Assembly (NCBI RefSeq): GCF_001421745.1
Contig: NZ_LMKW01000013.1
Location: forward strand, 1-64,000
Source of the DNA: Sphingomonas sp. Leaf230
GTDB lineage: Bacteria; Pseudomonadota; Alphaproteobacteria; Sphingomonadales; Sphingomonadaceae
Length of the DNA stretch: 64,000 nt
Reading direction: 5' to 3'
The notes under the pieces are model-generated. The model searched no databases and was not told where the DNA came from. It worked only from the letters and a program-made list of their open reading frames with translations. This document shows positions 8,264 to 17,278 of the stretch, in pieces (position 1 is the first letter of the stretch; each line of letters starts with the position of its first letter). The translations under genes and the position numbers were made by a program.

Positions 8264-10177
8264 TTGATCCGCAAGCTTATCGTCGCATCCCTGCTCGCGT
8301 CCGCTATTCCTGCGGTAGCGCAGATTCCAGCAGGCAACACCGCACCACAGCCGGTGCCGTTCGTCGACACGATCCCCGACGCGGTCGACACGCCCTATCC
8401 CGGTACGCTCCTCCTCGACGTCGATGCGACCGATACCGAGCGCGGCATCTTCCGCGTCAAGCAGACCATCCCGGTCGCGAAGTCCGGGCCGATGGCGCTG
8501 CTGTATCCGAAGTGGCTGCCCGGCGCGCACTCCCCGCGCGGCGAGATCGAGAAGCTCGCCGGCCTCGTGATCCGCGCCAATGGCAAGATCCTCCCCTGGA
8601 CGCGCGATCCGGTCGACGTCTTCGCGTTCCACATCGACGTGCCGACCGGCGCGAAGACCGTCGTCGCCGAATTCCAGTTCATTTCCGCGACCAAGGGCGA
8701 CCAGGGCCGCATCGTGATGACGCCGACGATGGTCAGCCTCCAGCCGAACCTCGTCAGCCTCTACCCGGCGGGCTATTTCACGCGCCAGATCCCGATCAAG
8801 ATGACCGTCACCTACCCGGCCGGCTGGACTGCGGCGGGTGCGGTGCCGGCCAAGGTGTCGGGCTCGACCTACAGCTACGACACGACCAACTACGAGATCC
8901 TCGTCGATTCGCCGACGCTGGCAGGCAAGTACGGCAAGGTCTGGCCGCTCTCCCCCCGCGTCGATCTCAACGTCTTCGCCGACAGCCCCGACCAGCTCGC
9001 CGCCAAGCCCGAGCAGATCGATGCGCACAAGCGCCTCGTCGACCAGGCGGTGAAGACGTTCGGCGCGCAGCATTACGATCGCTATGAATTCCTGCTCTCG
9101 ATTACCGACCAGCTCGGCGGAATCGGCCTGGAGCATCATCGCAGCTCCGAGAACGGCGTCCGCCCCGGCTATTTCACCGAATGGGAAACCGGTGCCGCCG
9201 CGCGGAACCTGTTGCCGCACGAGTTCACGCATAGCTGGGACGGCAAGTTCCGTCGCGGTGCCGACCTGTGGACGCCCGACTTCCGCACGCCGATGCGCGA
9301 TTCGCTGCTGTGGGTCTACGAAGGCCAGACGCAGTTCTGGGGCTATGTGCTCCAGGCGCGGTCGGGGCTGGTCAGCAAGCAGGACACGCTCGACGGCTAC
9401 GCCTCGATCCTCGGCAATTACGATACCGCGCCGGGCCGCCAGTGGCGCCCGCTGATCGACACCACGAACGATCCCGTGATCTCCGCGCGGAAACCGAAGG
9501 GCTGGACCAGCTGGCAGCGCTCGGAGGATTACTACAATGAGGGCTTGATGGTCTGGATGGAGGTCGACGCGATGCTCCGCCAGAAGTCGAACGGCACCAA
9601 GTCGATCGACGATTTCGCGCGAGCCTTCTTCGGCGTCCGTGATGGCGACTACGGTGAGCTCACCTACACCTTCGCCGACGTCGCGAAGACGCTCAACGGC
9701 ATCGTCCCCTATGACTGGGCGACGTTCCTCAACACCCGCCTGACCGAGACTGGCAAGCCAGCCCCGATCAACGGCTTCGCGATGAACGGCTACAAGCTGG
9801 TCTACGGCCCCGAGCAGAGCCCGTATCTGAAGCAGGCCGAGAAGAGCCGCGGCACCGACGTCAGCTACTCGCTCGGCATGGTGATCAACAAGGAGGGCGT
9901 GGTCACCTCGTCGATCTGGGACAGCCCGGCGTTCAAGGCGGGGCTCGATGTGGGCACGGAAATCGAGGCGGTGAACAGCGAGGCCTATTCGTCGGACCGG
10001 ATCAAGGCGGCGATCCTGGCCGCGAAGGGGACGAAGGTGCCGATCCGTCTTACTGTGAAAAACAACGACCGATTCCGCGACATCTTGCTCGATTACCATG
10101 ACGGCCCGCGCTATCCGCGGCTACAGAAGGTGGGTACAGGTGACGGCGGACTGGACAAGCTGCTGACGCCGCGCTGA
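8264..10177 (+). CDS. M61 family metallopeptidase with C-terminal PDZ domain
   Basis: A 637-residue exported zinc peptidase (glycyl aminopeptidase family). An N-terminal signal peptide ends near AVAQ, residue 21. The zinc site HEFTH lies at residues 319-323, and a downstream glutamate (E353, in WVYEGQTQFW) is the likely third ligand. The last ~100 residues look like a PDZ domain (YSLGMVINKEGVVTSS, then FKAGLDVGTEI). The start is TTG at 8264, supported by GGAAGG seven bases upstream. Expected location is the periplasm or outer face of the envelope; the substrate is unknown. It stands alone between DUF1345 and ppa. Confidence 0.9.
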   Translation: MIRKLIVASLLASAIPAVAQIPAGNTAPQPVPFVDTIPDAVDTPYPGTLLLDVDATDTERGIFRVKQTIPVAKSGPMALLYPKWLPGAHSPRGEIEKLAGLVIRANGKILPWTRDPVDVFAFHIDVPTGAKTVVAEFQFISATKGDQGRIVMTPTMVSLQPNLVSLYPAGYFTRQIPIKMTVTYPAGWTAAGAVPAKVSGSTYSYDTTNYEILVDSPTLAGKYGKVWPLSPRVDLNVFADSPDQLAAKPEQIDAHKRLVDQAVKTFGAQHYDRYEFLLSITDQLGGIGLEHHRSSENGVRPGYFTEWETGAAARNLLPHEFTHSWDGKFRRGADLWTPDFRTPMRDSLLWVYEGQTQFWGYVLQARSGLVSKQDTLDGYASILGNYDTAPGRQWRPLIDTTNDPVISARKPKGWTSWQRSEDYYNEGLMVWMEVDAMLRQKSNGTKSIDDFARAFFGVRDGDYGELTYTFADVAKTLNGIVPYDWATFLNTRLTETGKPAPINGFAMNGYKLVYGPEQSPYLKQAEKSRGTDVSYSLGMVINKEGVVTSSIWDSPAFKAGLDVGTEIEAVNSEAYSSDRIKAAILAAKGTKVPIRLTVKNNDRFRDILLDYHDGPRYPRLQKVGTGDGGLDKLLTPR

Positions 10178-10198
10178 CCAGAGACTAAACTAACGTGG

Positions 10199-10231
10199 TG
10201 CCGGCCGCTCCCCAGACGAGGAGCGCCGGCA
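10199..10231. promoter_or_regulatory. Hairpin between the M61 peptidase gene and ppa
   Basis: TGCCGG plus CGCTCC pair with GGAGCG plus CCGGCA, with one bulged base and an eight-base loop. No T run follows, so it is either a Rho-assisted terminator for the peptidase gene or structure in the ppa leader, ending 12 bp before the ppa ribosome binding site. Confidence 0.5.
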
Positions 10232-10253
10232 TCGTCATATCGAAAGGACCGCC

Positions 10254-10832
10254 ATGCGTATCGACCTCATTCCGACCGGCAAGAACCCGCCCGAGGATCT
10301 GAACGTCATCATCGAAGTGCCGACCGGCGGCGAGCCCGTGAAGTACGAGTTCGACAAGGCATCGGGCGCGCTGTTCGTCGATCGCATCCTGCACACGCCG
10401 ATGCGCTACCCCGCGAACTACGGCTTCGTGCCGCACACGCTCAGCCCAGACGGCGATCCGTTGGACGCGCTGGTGATCGCACGCTCGCCGTTCATCCCGG
10501 GCTGCGTCGTCCGCGCGCGGCCGATCGCGGTGCTGAATTTGGAAGACGAAGCCGGCGGTGACGAGAAGCTCGTCTGCGTGCCGGTCGACGCGGTGTTCCC
10601 GTACTACGCCAACATCGGCGAGCGCGGCGACATGCCCGAGATCGTGTTCGAGCAGATCGAGCATTTCTTCACCCACTACAAGGACCTCGAGAAGACGAAG
10701 TGGGTCCGGGTCGGCAAGTGGGGCGACGCCGAAGAAGCCAAGCGCGTCACGATCGAGGCGATCGAGCGCTACAACGCCGAGAAGGCCAAGGGCGAAGAGC
10801 CGATGAACGCGGACGACACCGCAGGACGCTGA
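10254..10832 (+). CDS. ppa: Inorganic diphosphatase
   Basis: Soluble family I pyrophosphatase, hydrolysing the PPi released by biosynthetic reactions and so driving them forward. 192 residues, slightly longer than E. coli Ppa. The catalytic metal-binding motif DGDPLDALV starts at residue 66; YEFDK (31-35), RYPANYGF (51-58) and the later KDLEKTKW are also typical. ATG with AAAGGA just upstream. The following oxygenase-like gene starts four bases after the stop, so the two are probably cotranscribed. Confidence 0.96.
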   Translation: MRIDLIPTGKNPPEDLNVIIEVPTGGEPVKYEFDKASGALFVDRILHTPMRYPANYGFVPHTLSPDGDPLDALVIARSPFIPGCVVRARPIAVLNLEDEAGGDEKLVCVPVDAVFPYYANIGERGDMPEIVFEQIEHFFTHYKDLEKTKWVRVGKWGDAEEAKRVTIEAIERYNAEKAKGEEPMNADDTAGR

Positions 10833-10836
10833 TAGC

Positions 10837-11499
10837 ATGACCACGGCGTCTCGTCCGTTCGACGGCATCCGCGTCCGCGCGGCGCAGATCGGACTGTACG
10901 AGACGCCGATCCTGCATGGACGGCTGGCCGATGCCGCCGCCCTGACCGCGGCATTGCGCACCGCGATCCTTGATCGCTACGCCGCCTCGCCGAGCTTGGC
11001 TCGATCGAATGTCGGGGGCTGGCATTCCGCTACCGACATGCTCGACTGGGGCGGCCCGGCGGCGGTCGCGCTCGCCGATACCGCGGTGAAGATGGCGAAG
11101 CGCGCCTCGCATTTCGATGGGTGCGATGCGGCGACGGTCGAGTGGACCGTCAAGATGTGGGCGAACGTGTCGCCGCCCGGCGCGCTCAACATGAGCCACG
11201 CGCATCCCGGGGTGCTATGGGCCGCAGTCTATTACGTCGACATGGGCGTAGCACCGGCGTCCGGTGAGGCAGGCGGCGAACTGTTCTTCGAGGACCCGCG
11301 CTTTCCGGTGCCGTTCATGCGGCTGCCTGGGTTTCGGCTCGTCGGGATCGACGGCCAGCCCCAACCGGTCGAGCGTCGCCTGCCAACCGAGGCGGGCGAC
11401 CTGGTCCTGTTCCCCGCCTGGCTCCGCCACGGCGTCCGCCCGCACTTGGGAACAGGCGACCGCATCTCGATCGCGATGAACATCGACGTGAGAGGCTAG
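10837..11499 (+). CDS. TIGR02466 family protein (putative 2OG-Fe(II) oxygenase)
   Basis: 220 residues with the cupin-like fold pattern of 2-oxoglutarate/iron oxygenases. Seen: NMSHAHPGVLWAAVYYVD, containing a candidate His-x-His iron-binding region, then GGELFFEDPR, and a distal LVLFPAWLRHGVRPH segment with the second histidine and a downstream arginine that would bind 2-oxoglutarate. It matches the family named TIGR02466, whose substrate is not known. It starts four bases after ppa, which I infer is operon packing rather than shared function. Confidence 0.8.
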   Translation: MTTASRPFDGIRVRAAQIGLYETPILHGRLADAAALTAALRTAILDRYAASPSLARSNVGGWHSATDMLDWGGPAAVALADTAVKMAKRASHFDGCDAATVEWTVKMWANVSPPGALNMSHAHPGVLWAAVYYVDMGVAPASGEAGGELFFEDPRFPVPFMRLPGFRLVGIDGQPQPVERRLPTEAGDLVLFPAWLRHGVRPHLGTGDRISIAMNIDVRG

Positions 11500-11526
11500 G
11501 CCCCCCGTTGGCGACACCCTGACCTT

Positions 11527-11645
11527 CTCCCCTCCCTGGAAGGGAGGGGTCGGGGGTGGGTCGGCTTCCGCATTTCCGACCTTGGTGGGTGAGTGGCTAA
11601 ACTGGCCAACCCACCCCCCAACCCCTCCCTTCCAGGGAGGGGAGC
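11527..11645. repeat. Paired repeat, CCCCTCCCTGGAAGGGAGGGG type
   Basis: Two inverted copies of a CTCCCTGGAAGGGAG palindrome, each with a GGGGTGGGTCGG-type tail facing inward. It occupies the gap between two convergent genes. A close copy is at 49340-49447. Confidence 0.85.
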
Positions 11646-11661
11646 GGGACGGCGCCCCGAC

Positions 11662-12138
11662 TTACCGCCCGGCCAGCCTGACCAGCGCGGCCCCCGACAT
11701 CCGCTGGATTGTCCAATCCTCCATCCCGACCGCACCGACCTTCCGGTAGAACGCGATCGCATCGGCATTCCAGTCGAGCACCGACCATTCGAACCGCGCG
11801 CAGCCGCGATCGAGCGCCATGCCCGCCAGATGCGCCAGCAACGCGCCGCCGACCCCCTGCCCGCGCGCGTCCGGCGTCACGTACAGATCCTCGAGGTACA
11901 GCCCGCGCTTGCCGGTCCAGGTCGAGAAATTGTGGAAGAACAGCGCGAACCCGAGAGGCCCCTCGGCGTTCTCTGCGATCAAGGCCTCCGCCGCCGGCTT
12001 CTCCCCGAACAGCGCCTCTTGGAGCATCGGCTCGGTCGCCTCGACCGCATCCGGCTCGCGCTCGAACGCGGCGAGTTCGCGGACGAAGCGCAGGATCGTG
12101 CCGACATCGGCAACGGTAGCGGAACGGATGACGGTCAT
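11662..12138 (-). CDS. GNAT family N-acetyltransferase
   Basis: 158 residues covering a single GNAT fold. The acetyl-CoA-binding motif A is visible as LEDLYVTPDARGQGVGGALL (about 100-119), with FEWSVLDWNADAIAFYRKVGA afterwards. The order and spacing resemble the spermidine/thialysine acetyltransferase branch, but the substrate cannot be set from sequence. The ATG overlaps the stop of the upstream transporter gene (ATGA), so the two are translationally coupled. Confidence 0.87.
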   Translation of the reverse strand: MTVIRSATVADVGTILRFVRELAAFEREPDAVEATEPMLQEALFGEKPAAEALIAENAEGPLGFALFFHNFSTWTGKRGLYLEDLYVTPDARGQGVGGALLAHLAGMALDRGCARFEWSVLDWNADAIAFYRKVGAVGMEDWTIQRMSGAALVRLAGR

Positions 12139-13034
12139 ACAGTGGCCTCGATCGATGTCTGCGCGATGTCACGCCGCCGCGCCGCGTACAGGCACGCGAC
12201 GACGATGATCGCCGCGCCTGCCAGCGTGAACGCCGATACCCGCTCGCCGAACACCAGGAAACCCAAGCCGGCGGCATTGACGAACGAGGTATATTCGGTG
12301 GTCGCCAGGAACCCGGTATCGCCGTGCGCATAGGCCCAGCCGAGCAGCCACAACGACGCGGTCGCGAGCCCGGCGGCGAGTATGAGCTTGGGCCATTGCG
12401 CCGCTTCGGGCACCACCGCCAGCCACGGCGCGGCGAGCGCCAGCGTCGCAGTGATGACGAGCGCCTGGAAGAACGCGATCTCCCCCGGCCGCGCCGCCTG
12501 GCTCTGCAGCCGTGCGATTACGAGGTTGACCGCATAGAGTACCGCCGAGCCGAGGATCGCGAGCGTCCCATGAAACGTCTCGGGTCCAGGCACCTCGCGC
12601 CCCTGCCCAATCATCACCACCAGCACGCCACTCAGCGCGGCGATCGAGGCGACGAACGTCTTCCACCCGACGCGTTCGCCCAGCGTGACCGCGGCGAGCA
12701 GCAAGGCGAGGATCGGCGCGATGTAGGTCAGCGAAATCGCCTGCGCCATCGGCACGCGCGCGAGCCCCCAGAAGAACAACACCGCCATCGCCGTCGTCAC
12801 CAGCCCGCGCGCCAGATGCAGCTTCAGCGCCCGCCCGCTCGCCCGCCCGCTGTTCCCCATCTTCCACGCGACAGCACCCAGCCCGACGCTGATCATCTGC
12901 CGCCAGAGCAATGCGTTATAGACGCCGATCGCCAAGACGAGCGACTTCATCACCGCATCCATCATGGAAAACAGGCCGATCCCGAGCGCGGCAATCGCGA
13001 AGGCCAGAGCGGGAGAAACGGTGCGGGGTGTCAT
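12135..13034 (-). CDS. EamA/DMT family transporter
   Basis: 299 residues with ten predicted membrane helices arranged as two EamA repeats. The first repeat ends with PMAQAISLTYIAPILALLLA; the second contains TEYTSFVNAAGLGFLVFGE, the usual last-helix signature. Members export or import small metabolites; the substrate is unknown. ATG 13034 is preferred over a GTG six codons upstream. It overlaps the GNAT gene by four bases; a transporter paired with an acetyltransferase often handles one compound class, which is only an inference here. Confidence 0.87.
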   Translation of the reverse strand: MTPRTVSPALAFAIAALGIGLFSMMDAVMKSLVLAIGVYNALLWRQMISVGLGAVAWKMGNSGRASGRALKLHLARGLVTTAMAVLFFWGLARVPMAQAISLTYIAPILALLLAAVTLGERVGWKTFVASIAALSGVLVVMIGQGREVPGPETFHGTLAILGSAVLYAVNLVIARLQSQAARPGEIAFFQALVITATLALAAPWLAVVPEAAQWPKLILAAGLATASLWLLGWAYAHGDTGFLATTEYTSFVNAAGLGFLVFGERVSAFTLAGAAIIVVACLYAARRRDIAQTSIEATV

Positions 13035-13341
13035 CGGACCAGACCGTATCACGAACGATCTATGTTTGGATCATCCGCATGCAATCCGCTTAACCGGCAT
13101 CCCATCGCTACGCTATCGTCGGCGCGGGAAACGCCGTTGCGGACGTCGACGGTTTGATAAAGCGGTGTCCAAGGTGCTGTTCCCCCGCGAACGCGGGGGT
13201 CCAGGACCACGAACGCTATCGCCGGTAACCCTGGACTCCCGCTTTCGCGGGAGAACGGCAGGAGGATGCGCGCTTCACGCCTTCATCCTGACAGAAGTCA
13301 GAGTTAGGGAACGGCGCGCGTAAGCAGCTGACCGCTGAGAC
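13035..13341. other. Intergenic region with a palindromic repeat
   Basis: About 307 bp between the EamA transporter start and the ispG stop. A paired repeat occupies 13179-13256 and a degenerate CATCCTGACAGAAGTCAG fragment lies near 13283. No gene is supported in the rest; the promoter of the transporter gene must lie near 13040-13130. Confidence 0.6.
13179..13256. repeat. Paired palindromic repeat, CGCGAACGCGGGGGTCCAGG type
   Basis: Arms GTTCCCCCGCGAACGCGGGG and, inverted, CTCCCGCTTTCGCGGGAGAA enclose a short unique spacer. It is the same sequence type as 6149-6217. Confidence 0.85.
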
Positions 13342-14481
13342 CTATTCCGCCGCCATCTCCGGTACCAAGGCCGCGATAGCCGCATCCGCCGCGTCGATTT
13401 CCGCGGCTTTCGCCTCGACCAGCCGGACAATGTGGTCGACCATGTCGGCGTCTTGGACGTGGTGGTCGGTGACGCCCGACAGGTACACCATGTGCTTGCC
13501 GTTGCCGCCGCCGGTGATGCCGATGTCGGTTTCACGCGCCTCACCGGGACCGTTCACCACGCAGCCAAGCACCGAAAGCGACATCGGCGTGCGGATGTGC
13601 TGCAACCGCTCCTCCAGCGCCTGCACGGTGCGGATCACGTCGAACCCCTGCCGCGCGCACGAGGGACACGACACGACGCGGACGCCGCGGTTGCGGATGC
13701 CGAGCGACTTCAGGATCTCGAAGCCGACGCGGACTTCCTCCTCGGGCTCCGCCGACAGCGAAACACGAATGGTGTCGCCGATCCCGTACCAGAGCAAACT
13801 CCCCATCCCGATCGCGGACTTGACCGTGCCGCCGACGAACCCGCCCGCCTCGGTGATGCCGAGATGCAGCGGGCAATCGACCTGCTCGGCGAGTTGTTGA
13901 TACGCTGCCACCGCGAGGAACAGGTCGGACGCCTTCACGGCCACCTTGAACTCGTGAAAGTCGTGGTCCTGCAACAGCTTGATGTGATCAAGCGCCGACT
14001 CGACCAGCGCATCGGGACAAGGCTCGCCGTATTTCTCGAGCAGGTGCCGCTCAAGCGAGCCGCCGTTGACGCCGATCCGGATCGCGCAGCCATTGGACTT
14101 GGCCGCGTCGACGACCTCCTTCACGCGCGCCGCCGAGCCGATGTTACCCGGGTTGATCCGCAGGCACGCCGCGCCCGCGTCCGCCGCTTCGAGTGCGCGC
14201 TTGTAGTGAAAATGGATGTCGGCGACGATCGGCACGCGGCTGGCGCGGACGATCTGCTTGAGCGCGGTGGTCGATTCGACGTCGGGGCAGCTCACGCGGA
14301 TGATGTCGACGCCCGCGTCTTCGCAGCGGCGGATCTGGTCGACCGTCGCGCGCACGTCGTCGGTCGGCGTGTTGGTCATCGTCTGCACCGTGACCGGCGC
14401 ATCGCCGCCGACGGGGACGTTGCCGACCATGATCTGGCGGCTCTTGCGGCGGGTGATATCGCGCCAGGGACGAAGGGACAT
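13342..14481 (-). CDS. ispG: (E)-4-hydroxy-3-methylbut-2-enyl-diphosphate synthase
   Basis: Penultimate enzyme of the MEP isoprenoid pathway, converting MEcPP to HMBPP with a [4Fe-4S] cluster. 379 residues, the short bacterial form. Cluster cysteines are visible at C272 and C275 (SCPSCARQG) and C307 (LGCVVNGPGEA). The TIM-barrel part carries IRVSCPD and IVADIHFHY. ATG 14481 matches the usual start (RRKSRQIMVGNVPVGG follows). Isoprenoids from this route feed ubiquinone, which ties it loosely to ubiG and ctaB in the window. Confidence 0.97.
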   Translation of the reverse strand: MSLRPWRDITRRKSRQIMVGNVPVGGDAPVTVQTMTNTPTDDVRATVDQIRRCEDAGVDIIRVSCPDVESTTALKQIVRASRVPIVADIHFHYKRALEAADAGAACLRINPGNIGSAARVKEVVDAAKSNGCAIRIGVNGGSLERHLLEKYGEPCPDALVESALDHIKLLQDHDFHEFKVAVKASDLFLAVAAYQQLAEQVDCPLHLGITEAGGFVGGTVKSAIGMGSLLWYGIGDTIRVSLSAEPEEEVRVGFEILKSLGIRNRGVRVVSCPSCARQGFDVIRTVQALEERLQHIRTPMSLSVLGCVVNGPGEARETDIGITGGGNGKHMVYLSGVTDHHVQDADMVDHIVRLVEAKAAEIDAADAAIAALVPEMAAE

Positions 14482-14596
14482 GGAGATTCCTCGGGAGTTC
14501 GAGACCTATATAGCGACTTGCACGCTGGAACGGAACATCGCTGGCCGGAGTAGCGATCGTCGGCCATAGCGGCGCACGGCTTTAGGAGCGAACGCG

Positions 14597-15118
14597 ATGA
14601 CCCTGTCCCTGTACGATGCGACGATTCCCTCGAACCTCCAGATTCTCCGCGCGGTCGACGCGCTGCTCGACAAGGCGGAAGCGTTCGCGGCCGAGCGCGG
14701 TATCGAACCCGCGACGCTGATCGACGCCAAGCTCGCCGACGACATGCTGCCCTTCGGCTATCAGGTGAAGGCGTGTGCCGGACATTCGGTAGGGGGGATC
14801 GAAGGCGTTCGCGCCGGCACTTTCGCGCCCGATCGATCGGCCTGGCCGACCGACTTCGCGGGTCTCCACAGCGTGATACGCGATGCGATCGCCACGCTGG
14901 AGGGGATCGACCGGGAGACGTTCGACGCGCTCGCCGACAACGACACCACCTTCGAGTTCGGGACGTTCGTCATGCCGTTCACCGGCGCGAACTTCCTGCT
15001 CTCGTTCTCGCAGCCCAACTTCTACTTCCACGCCAGCACCGCCTACGCGATCCTCCGCGCGCAGGGCGTGCCGATCGGCAAGCGCGACTTCATGGGGACG
15101 CCGCGCATGAAGGCGTGA
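14597..15118 (+). CDS. DUF1993 domain-containing protein
   Basis: 173 residues, cytosolic by composition. It matches the DUF1993 family, which has a DinB-like helical-bundle fold; characteristic pieces are LYDATIPSNLQIL at the start and NFYFHASTAYAILRAQGVPIGK near the end. Histidines in the last stretch could bind metal, as in DinB-like enzymes, but no activity is established. The ATG has AGGAG eight bases upstream. It is divergent from ispG. Confidence 0.83.
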   Translation: MTLSLYDATIPSNLQILRAVDALLDKAEAFAAERGIEPATLIDAKLADDMLPFGYQVKACAGHSVGGIEGVRAGTFAPDRSAWPTDFAGLHSVIRDAIATLEGIDRETFDALADNDTTFEFGTFVMPFTGANFLLSFSQPNFYFHASTAYAILRAQGVPIGKRDFMGTPRMKA

Positions 15119-15186
15119 ACCGGCGCGGGGAACGCCTCAGCCCTCGCACGCTTGCGGCACCGGCCCCCGCCCCGTAGGGCCGCGCG

Positions 15187-16347
15187 ATGACGCGGCATTT
15201 CGGCATGGACTGGCTGCGGATCGGTGCGTTCGCGCTGCTGATCCTCTACCATATCGGCATGGTCTTCGTGCCGTGGAACTTCCATGTGAAGTCGCTCCAT
15301 GTCGAAGACTGGGTGCGGCTGCCGATGCTCGCCAGCAACGCGTGGCGGCTGACGCTGCTGTTCGTCGTCTCGGGCTATGCCAGCCGCGCGCTGCTCAACC
15401 GGTCGAGCAGCACAGGCGGGTTCTTCGCCAACCGCTGCTACCGCCTGCTCGTGCCACTCGCGTTCGGCATGGCGGTGATCGTGCCGCCGCAACCCTGGGT
15501 CGAGCTGGTCACCAAGCACGCCTATGCAGGCAGCTACTGGACGTTCTGGACGCATGACTATTTCCGGTTCGGCAAGCTCGCCGGGTTGTCGCTCCCGACC
15601 TGGAACCACCTCTGGTTCGTTGTCTATCTCTGGGTCTACACGAGCGTTTTGACGCTCGGGCTGATCGTCGTCCGCGGCGACTGGCTGCAACGCGCGTTCG
15701 ACTTGGTCTTCGGCAGCTGGGCGGTGCTCGTCCTGCCGGTCGCGTGGCTCGTGTTCGTCCACGCCTGGTGGTTCCAGATGGCCGCGGAATCGCAAGCCCT
15801 GTTCGGCGACTGGGTCGCGCACGTCACCTATTTCCCGGCGTTCCTGTTCGGCTTCGGCCTCGCCCGGTCCGAGCCGGCGATGGCGGCGATCACGCGCTGG
15901 TGGAAAGCCGGTGCGGTCGCCTTCCTGCTCGGCTACACCGCGATCCTCGCCGTCGAGTTGGAGTGGCCCGGCAACATCGTTGCGCCCAGGTGGATCTACC
16001 CGGGCTACGGCGTCGCGCACGCGCTGGAGCAATGGGGCGCGATCGTCGCGTTGATCGGCATTGCGGAACGCCACTGGAACCGCGACCACCGCTGGCGCCG
16101 GACGCTGACCGAGGCGGTGTTCCCGTTCTACCTGATCCACCAGACGATCATCGTCCTGGTGATGTACGCGCTGCTGCCCGCCGGGCTGCCCGGCTGGGCG
16201 GAGTTCGTGTGCCTGCTGGTCGCGACTGTTGCCGGGTGTGTCATCTTCTACCGTGTCGGTCGCGCGATCGCGCCGCTGCGTCCGTTGATCGGGTTGCGGC
16301 TCCATCCCCCCTCTTCTCATGGGCGCCCAACGCCCTCCATCCTCTGA
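15187..16347 (+). CDS. Acyltransferase family 3 membrane protein
   Basis: 386 residues with about ten membrane helices. The first helix region MDWLRIGAFALLILYHIGMV carries the histidine typical of the acyltransferase_3 family (OafA/MdoC type), followed by a conserved arginine on the next loop. The most similar named member by pattern is the OPG succinyl/acetyltransferase group, including the phrase FPFYLIHQTIIVLVMY near the C-terminus. Expected role: acylation of a periplasmic or surface glycan or lipid. The acceptor is not deducible. It starts 68 bp after DUF1993. Confidence 0.83.
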   Translation: MTRHFGMDWLRIGAFALLILYHIGMVFVPWNFHVKSLHVEDWVRLPMLASNAWRLTLLFVVSGYASRALLNRSSSTGGFFANRCYRLLVPLAFGMAVIVPPQPWVELVTKHAYAGSYWTFWTHDYFRFGKLAGLSLPTWNHLWFVVYLWVYTSVLTLGLIVVRGDWLQRAFDLVFGSWAVLVLPVAWLVFVHAWWFQMAAESQALFGDWVAHVTYFPAFLFGFGLARSEPAMAAITRWWKAGAVAFLLGYTAILAVELEWPGNIVAPRWIYPGYGVAHALEQWGAIVALIGIAERHWNRDHRWRRTLTEAVFPFYLIHQTIIVLVMYALLPAGLPGWAEFVCLLVATVAGCVIFYRVGRAIAPLRPLIGLRLHPPSSHGRPTPSIL

Positions 16348-16357
16348 AAGATCTAGC

Positions 16358-17278
16358 ATGACCTGGACCCTCGTCATTCACGGCGGCGCCGGCAAACTCG
16401 ACAGCGAGATGGTCTCGCCCGAGCAGGATGCAGGCGCGCGGGCCGGCTTGTCGCGTGCGCTAGACGCGGGGTCCAAGGTGCTGGCGGACGGCGGCGATGC
16501 GCTGGATGCGGTCGAAGCGGCGGTGCGCGTGCTGGAGGACGACCCGCACTTCAATTCGGGGCGCGGCGCGGTCTTCACGCATGACGGCACGCTGGAGCTC
16601 GACGCCGCGATCATGGACGGGCGCACGCGTGCCGCTGGCGCCGTTGCCGCAGCCACGGCGACCCGCAACCCGGTAGGTCTCGCCCGCGCGATCCTCGACG
16701 ACGGGCGCCACGTCTTCCTCGCCGGCAAGGGGGCGGATGCGTTCTCGCTCGAACGCGACCTTCCCCAGGCCGATGCGGACTGGTTCGCGACCGACGAACG
16801 CCGCCGGCAATTCGCCGAGTTCCAGGCCGATGGCGGCGGGTTCGACGTCGACATGAAGTACGGCACGGTCGGTGCGGTGGCGTGCGATACGCACGGCCAT
16901 GTCGCCGCCGCGACCTCGACCGGCGGCGTCACCGGCAAGCGCTGGGGCCGGATCGGCGATACGCCCGTGATTGGCGCGGGCACCTTCGCCGACGATCGCG
17001 CCTGTGCCGTCTCGTGCACCGGCTCTGGCGAGTTCTTCCTTCGCGTCGGCGTCGGCCACGAGATCGCCGCGCGCGTCCGCCTGTCGGACGAGTCGCTGCA
17101 GGTCGCGGCCGACGCCGTCCTTGCCGAAGTGAAGGCACTCGGCGGCACCGGCGGCGTCATCGTTGCGGGGCCGGACGGCGACATGGCCTGGGGGTTCAAC
17201 ACCGTCGGCATGTACCGCGGACGCGCGTCGTCCGAGGGTAGCCGGACCGTCGCGATCTACGCTAACGAGCCGGCATGA
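16358..17278 (+). CDS. Isoaspartyl peptidase/L-asparaginase (Ntn hydrolase)
   Basis: 306 residues. The proenzyme cleaves itself before a catalytic threonine. Here that is T170 in KYGTVGAVACD, giving alpha and beta subunits. The N-terminal LVIHGGAGKLD and the alpha-chain NSGRGAVFT glycine motif are typical of the plant-type asparaginase (IaaA) family, which removes isoaspartyl dipeptides and hydrolyses asparagine. ATG 16358 is chosen because TWTLVIHGGAG follows at once. It overlaps the downstream nuclease gene by ATGA. Confidence 0.93.
   Translation: MTWTLVIHGGAGKLDSEMVSPEQDAGARAGLSRALDAGSKVLADGGDALDAVEAAVRVLEDDPHFNSGRGAVFTHDGTLELDAAIMDGRTRAAGAVAAATATRNPVGLARAILDDGRHVFLAGKGADAFSLERDLPQADADWFATDERRRQFAEFQADGGGFDVDMKYGTVGAVACDTHGHVAAATSTGGVTGKRWGRIGDTPVIGAGTFADDRACAVSCTGSGEFFLRVGVGHEIAARVRLSDESLQVAADAVLAEVKALGGTGGVIVAGPDGDMAWGFNTVGMYRGRASSEGSRTVAIYANEPA

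Noticed and set aside
8156..10099. 647-codon minus-strand frame
   Set aside because: Antisense of the M61 peptidase, whose zinc motif, PDZ domain and ribosome binding site are clear; long antisense frames are expected at this GC content.
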